Shown here: in pieces, positions 24,795-34,409 of the stretch
How the letters are laid out: each line of letters starts with the position of its first letter
Numbering within the stretch: the stretch's first letter is position 1
Assembly (NCBI GenBank): GCA_010906965.1
Contig: JAAFHB010000018.1
Location: 1 to 41,120, forward strand
DNA: 41,120 bases
DNA from: Mariniphaga sp.
GTDB taxonomy: Bacteria; Bacteroidota; Bacteroidia; Bacteroidales; Prolixibacteraceae
Direction of reading: 5' to 3'
Notes under the pieces: generated by a model
What the model was told of the DNA's origin: nothing
Seen by the model: the letters and a program-made list of their open reading frames with translations, nothing else
The model's database searches: none
Position numbers and translations under genes: made by a program

Positions 24795-26399
24795 TTATTT
24801 GTAAGCAGGAACCATTTGTTTCAGTACGTCTTTGTTACCGTTCCTGATTTCGCTTGCCGGAATAGGAAACATTCCAAAGGTATTGGCCACAAAAACGCGC
24901 CCGGTAAAATCTGCAGGATTCGGAATGCCTGAAGGAAGAACGAAGCTGGCATTGATTTTTTCAGCGGCATAGACAGCACCTCTTCTTAAAAGATCCCATT
25001 TCCGCAATCCTTCTCCGCCAAATTCCACACGTCTTTCGTGGAAGATAATATCAATATTGACAGCAGTAAGCGCAGCACCCGTGCCAAGTGAACGAGTCCT
25101 CACCTGGTTGAAATATCCCAAAGCTTTAGCTGCATTATCAGGTAGCCAAACCTCGGCAGCCATCAATAAAACGTCTGCGTAGCGGATGTCAACAAAATTG
25201 CGTGGAAAGTTGTGCGCCTGATCTCCGCCTGGTCCGATATAGGCACTTAAGGCCATGTATTTTTTGTTAAAATATCCTGTGTTCATAAATGCTTTATTGT
25301 AGGAGGTCATTTTAACATTCGCATTATAAATCGTTGCATCCTTTCTTGGATCGCCGGCTTCAAATTCATTGGCAAGACTCCAGGTTGGAACATCCAATGA
25401 CCAACCAGGGAACACTGACGCATCTCCTACCGGGTTCCTGACACTCAGCCAAACGCTCGAGAAATTCCCGTTGATATTCCAGCCACCCCAGTCACCGGAC
25501 TTGGCTTTTTCCGAATACTGAATTTCAAGCAACGATTCCTTGTTGTTCTGCTTTGTCCAATTCCAAAGATCTGCATAGACAGGAAGAAGTGAATATTTAT
25601 TGCTCGCAATAACCTGGTCAAGTGAGGCTTGTACGTATGCCTTATTGATGGTTGTAGTTCCGTCACTCCAGCTTTGTGCCGTTAAACCCAATTCAGGGAT
25701 ACTGCTCATCCCTGTGTGATACATATAAATACGGGCAATTAATGCCTGGGCTGCCCCTTTTGAAATGCGACCCGTTTCCGAAGGGGAAATGTCAACAGGG
25801 AGTACATTAACTGCTTTAATCAAATCCTTTGCTATATGCGTAAAAACTTCATTTGGCGTACTCTGCGGCAGATTTTTATAATCTTCGATATTCGGAAGTC
25901 CGGCAGTAATGACTGGCACCCATCCGTAATGGCGCGCCAGGTCCCAATAAAAATAGGCCCTTAAAAAGAGCGTTTCGGCTTCAAGCCTTTCTTTCAATCC
26001 GTCGGTTACCCAGGTTACATTATTCTGTTTTTCAAGATACAAATTGGCACGGTAAATTCCGGAATAACAACGGTTCCACAAATCTTTTGCGGCACCGTTT
26101 TCACCAGTCATATTAAACATCTCAATTTCCTGAAACTGACTCATATCATTCACATTGGCACCCCCCGCAAAAGAATCGTCCGAATAAATATCAGACATTA
26201 CAGGGACAAACTGCCAGTTTTGTACAGAATAGGCATCATAAACTGATGTTACGGCAAGTAAAGCCTGGTTTTCTGTTTTGTAATAATTGGCTTCTGCCTG
26301 GCCTGTTTTGGGCTCCAGCTCGAGGAACCCCTGCGAACAAGAGGTTGCCCCAATTGTTAAAGCCAAAAAAGAAGCTACATATAATATTCTCTTTTTCAT
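24795..26399 (-). CDS. SusD/RagB-family glycan-binding outer-membrane lipoprotein
   Basis: A 534-residue lipoprotein (GATSCSQGFLELEPKTGQAE, a typical SusD start). Tetratricopeptide-like helices follow, with QNNVTW, AETLFLRAYFYWDLARHYG, the conserved SusD motif, and a C-terminal RYADVLLMAAEVW, IFHERRVEFGGEGLRKWDLL. It binds glycan on the cell surface and forms the lid over the SusC channel. It starts 27 bp after susC. Length is normal. Confidence 0.96.
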   Translation of the reverse strand: MKKRILYVASFLALTIGATSCSQGFLELEPKTGQAEANYYKTENQALLAVTSVYDAYSVQNWQFVPVMSDIYSDDSFAGGANVNDMSQFQEIEMFNMTGENGAAKDLWNRCYSGIYRANLYLEKQNNVTWVTDGLKERLEAETLFLRAYFYWDLARHYGWVPVITAGLPNIEDYKNLPQSTPNEVFTHIAKDLIKAVNVLPVDISPSETGRISKGAAQALIARIYMYHTGMSSIPELGLTAQSWSDGTTTINKAYVQASLDQVIASNKYSLLPVYADLWNWTKQNNKESLLEIQYSEKAKSGDWGGWNINGNFSSVWLSVRNPVGDASVFPGWSLDVPTWSLANEFEAGDPRKDATIYNANVKMTSYNKAFMNTGYFNKKYMALSAYIGPGGDQAHNFPRNFVDIRYADVLLMAAEVWLPDNAAKALGYFNQVRTRSLGTGAALTAVNIDIIFHERRVEFGGEGLRKWDLLRRGAVYAAEKINASFVLPSGIPNPADFTGRVFVANTFGMFPIPASEIRNGNKDVLKQMVPAYK

Positions 26400-26426
26400 T
26401 TCCTTGTTTTTTAATTATTGGCCTTA

Positions 26427-29400
26427 TTAAAATGTAATATTCACTCCACCAAGCATTGTAAGGGCTTGCGGGTAGATTCCATGATCGATTCCATTACTGA
26501 AAACACCACCACCTATTTCAGGATCAAATCCCTTATAATTGGTGAAAGTGACCAGATTCTCGGCTGATACATAAAACCGAATTTTAGAAATTTTCAGGTA
26601 TTCGGAAGCCACTTTTGGCAGTGTGTAACCAAGACTGACATTTCTTAACCTTATGAAACTTCCGTCATGAACAAAAAAGTCACTCACGGTTTTCATATTC
26701 ATATTGTCGTCTACAAATGTGACGCGCGGGTAGGTATTTGTAGTTCCTTCTCCTGTCCAGCGATTCAACCATTCGGCCCGGTAATTTGTGCCATTCATAT
26801 CATATCTCCTGGTCGCATCATAAACGTCCTGTCCCAATGCGGCATACCAAAACATAGTAAGGTCAAAACCTGATAGTTCGAAATTTAAATTCAAACCACC
26901 TGTAAATTTGGGGTAAGGAGAACCAATGGCCACGCGGTCGAGATCAGTGATCGTTCCGTCACCATTTTGATCGATAAATTTAATATCTCCCGGTTTGGCT
27001 TTAGGTTGGATTTTTGCACCAGTCGAGCTCAGGTAACTGTCAATTTCGGCCTGATTCTGGAAGATTCCATTGGTCTTTACGCCGTAAAAAACACCCATAG
27101 GAGTTCCGACTTCGGCATATAGAATACCTGCCTGGCCAAATCCTCCATCACCACCCTGTAATCTTTTCTCAGAATTGCGGATGTCGAGTACTTCGTTTTT
27201 ATTATAGGCTCCATTTACTGAAGCATCAAAATAAAGTTTGCCGAAATTGTTCTTGTAACCTACTTCAGCTTCAATACCTGAATTACGAACAGATCCTCCG
27301 TTAATCGTTGGTGCAGAATTTCCCACAAGCATCTGAACAGGGGCAACAACAAGCCAGTCTTTGGTAGTTTTGATGTAATAATCGAGGGTAACCCTTAATT
27401 TGCTTTTCATTGTGGTGAAATCAACGCCAAGGTTAGTTTGTTCTGAGGTTTCCCATTTTAACGATGGGTTAGCAATACCTCTGGGTTGAGTTCCGTTATA
27501 CTGTGTTTTGCTATCACCAAAATAGTAGATATTCTGATTTCCAATAATGGACGTATATCCGAAATCTCCAATGTTTTCACTACCATTCTGACCCCAGCTT
27601 GCCCTTAACTTTAGCATATCGATAAAACCTGCAGTATTGCTCATAAAGCCTTCCCTGGACATTACCCATCCCAATGCAGCAGAGGGAAAGTAGCCGTATT
27701 TATTTTCAGCGCCAAATCTGGAAGAACCATCTTTGCGCAATGTAGCAGTTAACATATACCGTTCCTTTAAGTCATAGTTGACCCTTCCAAATAAAGAAGC
27801 CACAGTATGTTCGGAATATCCGCCCCCGACGCTCGCACTTAGCGGGTCTGTGGCATTATCAAGGTAAGAATGTTCAAAATCGTCAAAGATCAGGTTAGAT
27901 TTTGAGCCCGAAATATTTTCATACATATCTTTGAAAGCAGTTGTACCGGCCATTAATGTAAAATGGTGAATGTCAATTGTTTTATCGTATGTAAATACAT
28001 TTTCAAAATTCCATCTTGAATACAGATCCATGCTTTTTGAAGCTTTATCCACAATTGTGAAATGCATGGCATCCAGGTTATAAAGCGGGGTATAGGTATC
28101 ATTGGTAACCAAAGCCATCTCACCGCCAAAACTGGATTTAAAGGTTAATCCCTTCAATGCAGGGTTCAGATGACCAAAATCGAACTCTGCAAAAACTCCA
28201 GCAATAACCTTATTGGTTCTTGTTTTGGAATTATTGTAGCTAAGCAGCCCCACCGGATTTGTAATCTCCTGGAGTCCGACTCCAAAATCTTGAGGAGTTG
28301 CCCATGTGCCATCAGAATAAGTCACTGGAATAATAGGAGGCATATTCAATGCCTGGGCTAGCGGACCGCCAAAATGATCGTTCGTAGCAACTCCTTTGCT
28401 AGTGATATGTGCAAGGTTGATATTGCCACCAACTCTCAGAAATCCAAAATTCCCGGTGGTATTTAAACGGTATCCGAATTTCTCGTAATTCGATTTCCCT
28501 TTGGCTACAATACCATCTTGTTTAAAATAGTTAAGTGACGAAGAGTACTCCAGTTTATCGCTGCCTCCATTCATCGAGATCGAATGGCTTTGTTTAGGTG
28601 CATTGTAATTGAACACCTCATCCTGCCAGTCAGTATTGGCAGTAAATCCCGCGATATCGGACGGGGAAAACTTGGGAGCAAGCCCTCCGTTAATAGCAGC
28701 CTCATTGGTGAGCATCGTATATTCGCTGCTATTGAGCAGGGGGATTTTTTTCCAGGGATTCTGAACGCCGTAATAACCATCGTAATTAACGACCATCTTT
28801 GATCCTTTTTTACCAGTTTTAGTAGTAATCAGCACGACCCCATTTGCACCGCGGGCTCCGTAAATTGCACACGAAGCAGCATCCTTTAAGACTTCAATTG
28901 AAGCGACATCATTTGAATTCAGGAAATCGGTTCCGGCGCCGCTCATCGGCAGCCCGTCGATAATATACAGTGGTTCTGCATCACCGTTGGTTCCTGTTCC
29001 ACGAATACGAACAGAAACCTGGTCACCCGGCTGGCCTGATCTGCTTGCAATGACCACGCCTGCGGTCTTTCCCTGCAATGCCTGTGTGACCAGCATGTCA
29101 GAAGCTTTCTTCAGCTCATCACCACTTACTTTTGATATTGCACCTGTAACCAGGCTTTTCTTTTGTGTTCCATAACCAACGACCACAACCTCATCAATAT
29201 TTTCGTAAGAATTGGCTAAGATTACATCTATTTTTGTGCGATTGTTTACAGGAATTTCCTGCGTTTTTAATCCAACAAAAGAAAATACGATGGTTGAGTT
29301 ACCAGGAACAGTTAAGGTATAAACGCCATCAATATTAGTAGTAATACCAGTTGTTGTCCCTTTCACAACAACACTGGCACCCGGGATTGGCAGTCCGTCG

Positions 29401-29495
29401 TCGGCTGAGGTAACGACCCCTTTCAATTGTAATCCCTGCCCATAACCGGTTAGTGAGATTACAATAACTAAAAGAACCAAAATTGTTTTTTTCAT
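26427..29495 (-). CDS. SusC/RagA-family TonB-linked outer-membrane transporter
   Basis: A 1022-residue outer-membrane protein. Signal peptide ends near GYGQ (20); a carboxypeptidase-regulatory-like domain follows (LKGVVTSADDGLPIPGASVV), then the TonB-box-like stretch IDEVVVVGYGTQ, a plug (SGQPGDQVSVRIRGTG, PLYIIDGLPMSG) and a 22-strand barrel ending in ...GGVNITF, an aromatic C-terminus needed for outer-membrane assembly. It imports oligosaccharides with energy from TonB. First gene of the operon; leader of 269 bp upstream. Confidence 0.97.
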   Translation of the reverse strand: MKKTILVLLVIVISLTGYGQGLQLKGVVTSADDGLPIPGASVVVKGTTTGITTNIDGVYTLTVPGNSTIVFSFVGLKTQEIPVNNRTKIDVILANSYENIDEVVVVGYGTQKKSLVTGAISKVSGDELKKASDMLVTQALQGKTAGVVIASRSGQPGDQVSVRIRGTGTNGDAEPLYIIDGLPMSGAGTDFLNSNDVASIEVLKDAASCAIYGARGANGVVLITTKTGKKGSKMVVNYDGYYGVQNPWKKIPLLNSSEYTMLTNEAAINGGLAPKFSPSDIAGFTANTDWQDEVFNYNAPKQSHSISMNGGSDKLEYSSSLNYFKQDGIVAKGKSNYEKFGYRLNTTGNFGFLRVGGNINLAHITSKGVATNDHFGGPLAQALNMPPIIPVTYSDGTWATPQDFGVGLQEITNPVGLLSYNNSKTRTNKVIAGVFAEFDFGHLNPALKGLTFKSSFGGEMALVTNDTYTPLYNLDAMHFTIVDKASKSMDLYSRWNFENVFTYDKTIDIHHFTLMAGTTAFKDMYENISGSKSNLIFDDFEHSYLDNATDPLSASVGGGYSEHTVASLFGRVNYDLKERYMLTATLRKDGSSRFGAENKYGYFPSAALGWVMSREGFMSNTAGFIDMLKLRASWGQNGSENIGDFGYTSIIGNQNIYYFGDSKTQYNGTQPRGIANPSLKWETSEQTNLGVDFTTMKSKLRVTLDYYIKTTKDWLVVAPVQMLVGNSAPTINGGSVRNSGIEAEVGYKNNFGKLYFDASVNGAYNKNEVLDIRNSEKRLQGGDGGFGQAGILYAEVGTPMGVFYGVKTNGIFQNQAEIDSYLSSTGAKIQPKAKPGDIKFIDQNGDGTITDLDRVAIGSPYPKFTGGLNLNFELSGFDLTMFWYAALGQDVYDATRRYDMNGTNYRAEWLNRWTGEGTTNTYPRVTFVDDNMNMKTVSDFFVHDGSFIRLRNVSLGYTLPKVASEYLKISKIRFYVSAENLVTFTNYKGFDPEIGGGVFSNGIDHGIYPQALTMLGGVNITF

Positions 29496-29764
29496 AAAAT
29501 TTTTAATGAATTTTTAAAATTGTTAATGTTAATTGATAAATAATTAACGATGACTTAAACTTTGATTGACAAAATAAGCTATAACAATTCGATTAAAAAT
29601 AGATTTTGGTACTGCATTAATACGTCAAAGCAAAACTGCCATTACATCAAAAATACATCACACAAAATTTTATATCGCTCATATTATGAACGATAAATCA
29701 AAACACACATATAATGGTTATACGACGGGAGGCGAATGGTGATACTACAATCAGAAGATTGACA
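29496..29764 (-). promoter_or_regulatory. Leader and control region of the glucan operon
   Basis: 269 bp of A+T-rich DNA between the regulator gene end and susC. On the minus strand TATTTTTG (29648-29655) is an exact TAnnTTTG 152 nt upstream of the susC ATG, so a long 5' leader is possible; no -33 TTTG stands at the right spacing. Regulator binding sites probably lie here, but I see no clear repeat to name. No gene is supported in the gap. Confidence 0.4.
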
Positions 29765-32680
29765 TTAAAGATCAATTATTAAACTTGTGAGGTTGGTGTC
29801 ACGATCAATATTCAATTTCTTTCGCACACGGTAGCGACAAATCTCCACACCGCGAATTGAAATATTCATTAACGGCGCAATCTCTTTGGTTGAGATGTTC
29901 ATTCGCAGATAGGCACAAAGCCGGAGTTCTTTGGGAGTCAAAGCAGGGTATCGTGCTTTAAGCCGGTTTAAAAAGTCTTCGTGAACATCATCAAAAGCAG
30001 TCTCAAAGACTTCCCATTGCTTGTTGCGATCAATGTCTTTGTCGATCTTTCCTATTAACGAAGATATTTTCTCTTTCGAAATTTCATCAGACGATACAAC
30101 TTTGGTTTTTTCGAGTTCTTCTTTAATTTTAGAAAGGAATTTATTCTTATGGATCAGATCCATGGCCTGATTAGCCAGCTCCTTATCACGGTGAATCATT
30201 TCAATTTTAAGCTTTTCGTTTTTAAGCTTAATAATTTTCTTTTCAGATAAAGCCGCCTGTTGGATATAATCACGCTCTTTCTGCCTGTAAGACCTAAGAT
30301 GTTTTAACCGCTCTTTTCGCCTCGATATTTCAATCCTTTTAATGAACAACCACATCGCAAAAAGAATTAAAATTATTAAAAGCACAACATAACCTATTAT
30401 TGCGATTAAAGATCTATACCAAGGTGGCCTGACCGTAAATGGTAATTCATCGATCTTACTCTCCACACCCAACGAATTGCGCGCTTTGACACTGAAGATA
30501 TAGCTTCCCTCAGGTAAAAGGGCAAATTCGACCGACGAAGAACTGCTCCAGATGGACCAATCGTTGTTCAATCCAGCCAATTTAAAACTATATTCAATAC
30601 TTCCCGGGTTGTCGTAGACAGGAGTCGTAAAGTAAAACTTAAAGTCGTTTTTAGGATAACTGAAACTATACCGATCATGAGCAGGAAAATCACCTGCACG
30701 CTGATTATTCCCGTAAAAGTAGGTGCTGTCTATATTCGTGGCCAATGCTTTGGTTATAAAAGCAGAAAACTCGGGATTAACCTTAAAGTGAGCAGTTTGC
30801 GAATAATGTGCAAAACCATCTTCAGTTCCAAAAAACAAGTGATCGTCTGAATAAGGATAAACAGATTCGAAACCGCTGATAAATTTACTGTTCAGCAATA
30901 TAAATGGAGAAGTAATATTCAGAAAACTACCACCCTCCTGTATCCGAAAAACTCCGGTCTTGCTACTCATTTGGTGCCGTGCCACATACCACACATTGCG
31001 ATTTTTATCCTCTTTTAGATAAGAGAAGTCCATGATTGGACTGAACAACTGATTGAAATACACCGACTTTTCAAAGCGTTCATTTTGCTGGTTATATTGG
31101 TATATCCCAACGTTGGAGGTGAAAATTATTTGTTCTTTAATTTTAAAAACATTCAGGTTATAATTGGTAGGTAATCCATCACCTGTGGTATAATACCGAA
31201 AGGATTTAACACGATCAAGCGTATTTCCAAAACTGATTTTATAAATCCCTTTAAATCCGTGACTCATCCAAAGGTTTCCTTCATTATCTTCCTCAAATAC
31301 TCTGAACGATTCGTCAAATCCCTTGATTTTATCAACAAATTTCCACGTGCCATTTTCCTTTTCAAAGAGAATCATTCCGCTGTAGGTTCCTCCTATTAAA
31401 TACTTTGGGAACCGTTTAAGAATATGGTACTTCCAACCTCCGGGAATTTTGCTGATTTGCTTTGCAGTCTCACCCTCGATTACGAATGTTCCGTTGTTAT
31501 GCCCACAGATTAATACACCATCATGAACGCCCAGGGACCATACTTGTCCTGATGTATTTGGAATCATCTTTAAGACGCTGTTCTGATCACTGCCATCCCA
31601 ATCTTTCACGAACAAACCCTGGTTAGTACCAAGATACAACTTTCCCTGATGAATGATGGAGGTATACCCAGCCCCGATATCTTCAGCCTGTTTCAGAAAA
31701 GTGATCGGAGAATTAATGTTGATATAGTCGATTCCGTTATCGAGTCCAAGCCATAAATCGCCGGATCTGTCAGCAAATACCTTAAGCACTGTATTATTCT
31801 GAAGTCCTTTTTTACGATTGATATGCTGAATAATATCACCGCGGGCATTGGTAATAACAACCCCATCCTGAATAGTTCCAAAGGCATAGTATTGATCTTT
31901 AAGAACTATGGCACTGAATATCTGATTCTTTTTCAGGTATTCATTTACAGGAAACTTCCATTCATTCAGTTTTCCATCTTTGTAAATAAAGACGCCTTTC
32001 TTCAAGGTGGAAATTAGCAATGCGTCACCTCCGGCAAAAGGAAGTATAGACCATATCTCTTCCCCATTTAAACTTTGGCAATCGGGTAATGGCACAAGTT
32101 TACCTTTCACTAGTTCGAACAATCCCTTTTCAATATCATTAAAGTAAAGCCGATCATTGACTTTATAGGAATTCTGAAACCTGACAGGCGCTTTAATCAC
32201 AGTAATCGAAGTATCATTGTCATAAACAAAAGCACCTGAATAGGATTGAAAAATAATTTTGTTGTCGTGCGAGGTAATGTTCCAGATATCATCAAAATTT
32301 TGATATTCAGCAGGTATGTACTTTTTGAGCGATTTAAATTCTAATATCCCATTACTTCCAAAGACCATCTTACCCAACTCATTGTAAGCGCCAACGTAAA
32401 TATTGCTGTTTTCACCGATGTAAACAGATCGTGTGATGGACGAATTTGGCATTTTATACAAGTGCCACTTTATACCATCAAACCCCACAAGCCCTTCGTT
32501 ATTTGCGAAATACATAAATCCTCGTTGATCCTGTGCGATTGACCAGTTTTGGGTGCCGGCTTTGTACTCTCTTTTGGGAAAATTCCTTATAAACGGAATC
32601 CCAATGTTTTTTATCTGAGAATAGCTCAGGTTAAAAAACAGCTGTATCAATAAAAACAGGAGGATAATTTTTTTTGTCAT
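29765..32680 (-). CDS. Membrane-spanning one-component regulator: beta-propeller, Y_Y_Y and LuxR-type HTH domains
   Basis: A 971-residue protein. A signal peptide (1-22) precedes two propellers of Reg_prop-like repeats (examples: DQRGFMYFANNEGLVGFDG, DRSGDLWLGLDNGIDYI, DNEGNLWMSHGFKGIYKI), a Y_Y_Y domain near 685-745 (IEYSFKLAGLNNDWSIWSS), one membrane span at about 757-780, a basic coiled coil (about 785-860) and a C-terminal HTH (about 905-971) with LTPKELRLCAYLRMNISTKE. There is no histidine kinase or receiver, so it differs from hybrid two-component regulators. It would sense sugar in the periplasm and bind DNA directly, acting on the adjacent susC operon. Confidence 0.88.
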   Translation of the reverse strand: MTKKIILLFLLIQLFFNLSYSQIKNIGIPFIRNFPKREYKAGTQNWSIAQDQRGFMYFANNEGLVGFDGIKWHLYKMPNSSITRSVYIGENSNIYVGAYNELGKMVFGSNGILEFKSLKKYIPAEYQNFDDIWNITSHDNKIIFQSYSGAFVYDNDTSITVIKAPVRFQNSYKVNDRLYFNDIEKGLFELVKGKLVPLPDCQSLNGEEIWSILPFAGGDALLISTLKKGVFIYKDGKLNEWKFPVNEYLKKNQIFSAIVLKDQYYAFGTIQDGVVITNARGDIIQHINRKKGLQNNTVLKVFADRSGDLWLGLDNGIDYININSPITFLKQAEDIGAGYTSIIHQGKLYLGTNQGLFVKDWDGSDQNSVLKMIPNTSGQVWSLGVHDGVLICGHNNGTFVIEGETAKQISKIPGGWKYHILKRFPKYLIGGTYSGMILFEKENGTWKFVDKIKGFDESFRVFEEDNEGNLWMSHGFKGIYKISFGNTLDRVKSFRYYTTGDGLPTNYNLNVFKIKEQIIFTSNVGIYQYNQQNERFEKSVYFNQLFSPIMDFSYLKEDKNRNVWYVARHQMSSKTGVFRIQEGGSFLNITSPFILLNSKFISGFESVYPYSDDHLFFGTEDGFAHYSQTAHFKVNPEFSAFITKALATNIDSTYFYGNNQRAGDFPAHDRYSFSYPKNDFKFYFTTPVYDNPGSIEYSFKLAGLNNDWSIWSSSSSVEFALLPEGSYIFSVKARNSLGVESKIDELPFTVRPPWYRSLIAIIGYVVLLIILILFAMWLFIKRIEISRRKERLKHLRSYRQKERDYIQQAALSEKKIIKLKNEKLKIEMIHRDKELANQAMDLIHKNKFLSKIKEELEKTKVVSSDEISKEKISSLIGKIDKDIDRNKQWEVFETAFDDVHEDFLNRLKARYPALTPKELRLCAYLRMNISTKEIAPLMNISIRGVEICRYRVRKKLNIDRDTNLTSLIIDL

Positions 32681-32728
32681 TTCGGATATAAATACTTACT
32701 TGAAATAATCTTTAACATTGCCTGCTGA

Positions 32729-32777
32729 AATAGCCAAGAGCCTAAACTTCCCCAAAACCAAAATGATTATGGCTATT
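32729..32777. repeat. 8-bp inverted repeat upstream of the regulator gene
   Basis: AATAGCCA (32729-32736) and TGGCTATT (32770-32777) are exact reverse complements 33 nt apart. They lie between the regulator start and a possible -7 element TATGTTTG (minus strand, 32825-32832), so would fall in the 5' leader if that promoter is used. Confidence 0.35.
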
Positions 32778-32824
32778 CCATCTAACCCTTAAAAACAAAT
32801 TATTTACAGATGACAGGAGAACAT

Positions 32825-32832
32825 CAAACATA
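32825..32832 (-). promoter_or_regulatory. Possible -7 element for the regulator gene
   Basis: Minus strand TATGTTTG matches TAnnTTTG exactly, 144 nt upstream of the regulator ATG. It lies just beyond the pepD terminator. No good -33 element is seen. Confidence 0.35.
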
Positions 32833-32856
32833 CACATTCGTTCTGATTCAGACGAA

Positions 32857-32891
32857 AAAACCCTGAGGGTTTATGAAACCTTCAGGGTTTT
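32857..32891 (-). terminator. Strong terminator after pepD
   Basis: A 16-bp stem with one G-U pair and a 3-nt loop: AAAACCCTGAGGGTTT (32857-32872) pairs with AAACCTTCAGGGTTTT (32876-32891). On the minus strand it is followed by a T run (32855-32860), so it ends transcription of the MFS-pepD operon. Confidence 0.9.
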
Positions 32892-32922
32892 ATATTATTT
32901 CTGTTCAAACAGAAAAGCAAAT

Positions 32923-34383
32923 TTATTTCACCGGGGCGTTTTTCAAAACCTCTACCAGAAAATCCCAGAATTTCTTTACTGATGGGATGTTAACACGCTC
33001 ATCGGGTGAATGGGGAGAACGCATTGTAGGACCAAAAGAGATCATATCCCAGTTAGGATAAACAGCACCCAGAATTCCACATTCCAAGCCAGCATGAATT
33101 CCCAAAACTGCAGGTACTTTACCAAATTTGGCCTGATAAATCTCTTTCATTTCTTTCAGAATCGCAGAATCCATATTAGGTTTCCAACCCGGATATCCTC
33201 CATCGAAAGACACCATCGCACCACCCAAAGCGAAAACACTGTCAACCTGTTCAACCAAATCTTCTTTTGCAGATTCAACCGAACTACGCAAAAGGCATTT
33301 GACAAAAATCACCCCTTTTTGCGATTTAACGGTTGAAAGGTTCGTCGAAGTTTCGACCATACCTGCCATTCCGTCAGACATTCGGATTACACCATTCGGA
33401 CAGCCGTAAACAGAATCGATCAAATCGTCCTGAACGCGTTCTTCGATCATCGAATTCGGCTTTTCAGTTTCTTCTAATTTAAAGCTCAGTGCTGGTTCGA
33501 CTGCACCTAATTCCAATTGATATACAGACTCGTAACGCTTTACCGCTTTCTTTAGCTGATCGACATTTTCTTCGGGTACCAAAACAATTGCATAACCTTC
33601 GCGGGGAATGGCATTGCGCATTCCGCCCCCGTTGATGTCAGCAAGACGAACGTCCAGTTCACGTGTGGCATATTTTAAAAAACGGATCAATAGCTTATTG
33701 GCATTTCCTCTTCCAAGACTGATCTCAAGTCCAGAATGCCCTCCCTTTAAGCCGGAAATAATCACTTTAAATGGTTTAACGCCATCTGGAACAATCACTT
33801 CGTCGTATTCAAATTCGATATTTGCATTAATACCTCCGGCGCAACCTACATAAAGTTCGCCTTCTTCCTCAGAGTCCATATTAAGCAGGATATCGCCTTT
33901 CAGCCAATTGGCTTTCAATCCATTAGCACCAGTCATACCGGTTTCTTCATCGCAGGTGAAGATTGCTTCGATTGGACCGTGAACAAGGTCTTTTGATGCA
34001 AGAACACCCATTGCACTCGCAACGCCTATTCCATTATCAGCACCTAAAGTGGTACCACGGGCGCGAACCCATTCGCCATCAATAAAAGCATCGATGGGAT
34101 CTTTATCAAAATCGTGGGCAGTACCGTTATTTTTTTGTGGAACCATATCAAGATGTCCCTGCAGGATCATTCCTTTGCGGTTTTCCATACCAGGGGTTGC
34201 TGGCTTACGTATCAGCACATTTCCAACACTATCTTTTTCAGTTACAAGTCCAAGGCTTTTACCAAAATCGACCATAAACGCCTGGATCTTCTCCTCTTTC
34301 TTCGAAGGACGCGGAACTTGCGTCAGTTTATAAAAGTTTTCCCAAACCGCCTTGGGTTCGAGATTTGCAATTTCTTTAGCCAT
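32923..34383 (-). CDS. pepD: Aminoacyl-histidine dipeptidase (PepD, M20 family)
   Basis: A 486-residue cytosolic metallopeptidase. Metal and catalytic residues are visible: H77 and D79 in QGHLDMVP, D116 in LGADNGIG, E146 and E147 in CDEETG, and a late MISFGPTMRSPHSPDERV motif with the C-terminal His ligand. The long insert (about 200-390) is the M20 lid domain. It cleaves Xaa-His and other dipeptides. The ATG at 34383 lies 26 bp after the stop of the MFS gene, so the two share a transcript, ended by a strong hairpin. Confidence 0.95.
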   Translation of the reverse strand: MAKEIANLEPKAVWENFYKLTQVPRPSKKEEKIQAFMVDFGKSLGLVTEKDSVGNVLIRKPATPGMENRKGMILQGHLDMVPQKNNGTAHDFDKDPIDAFIDGEWVRARGTTLGADNGIGVASAMGVLASKDLVHGPIEAIFTCDEETGMTGANGLKANWLKGDILLNMDSEEEGELYVGCAGGINANIEFEYDEVIVPDGVKPFKVIISGLKGGHSGLEISLGRGNANKLLIRFLKYATRELDVRLADINGGGMRNAIPREGYAIVLVPEENVDQLKKAVKRYESVYQLELGAVEPALSFKLEETEKPNSMIEERVQDDLIDSVYGCPNGVIRMSDGMAGMVETSTNLSTVKSQKGVIFVKCLLRSSVESAKEDLVEQVDSVFALGGAMVSFDGGYPGWKPNMDSAILKEMKEIYQAKFGKVPAVLGIHAGLECGILGAVYPNWDMISFGPTMRSPHSPDERVNIPSVKKFWDFLVEVLKNAPVK

Positions 34384-34409
34384 AAATTTTTATTTAAGCG
34401 TTAAAGTAA

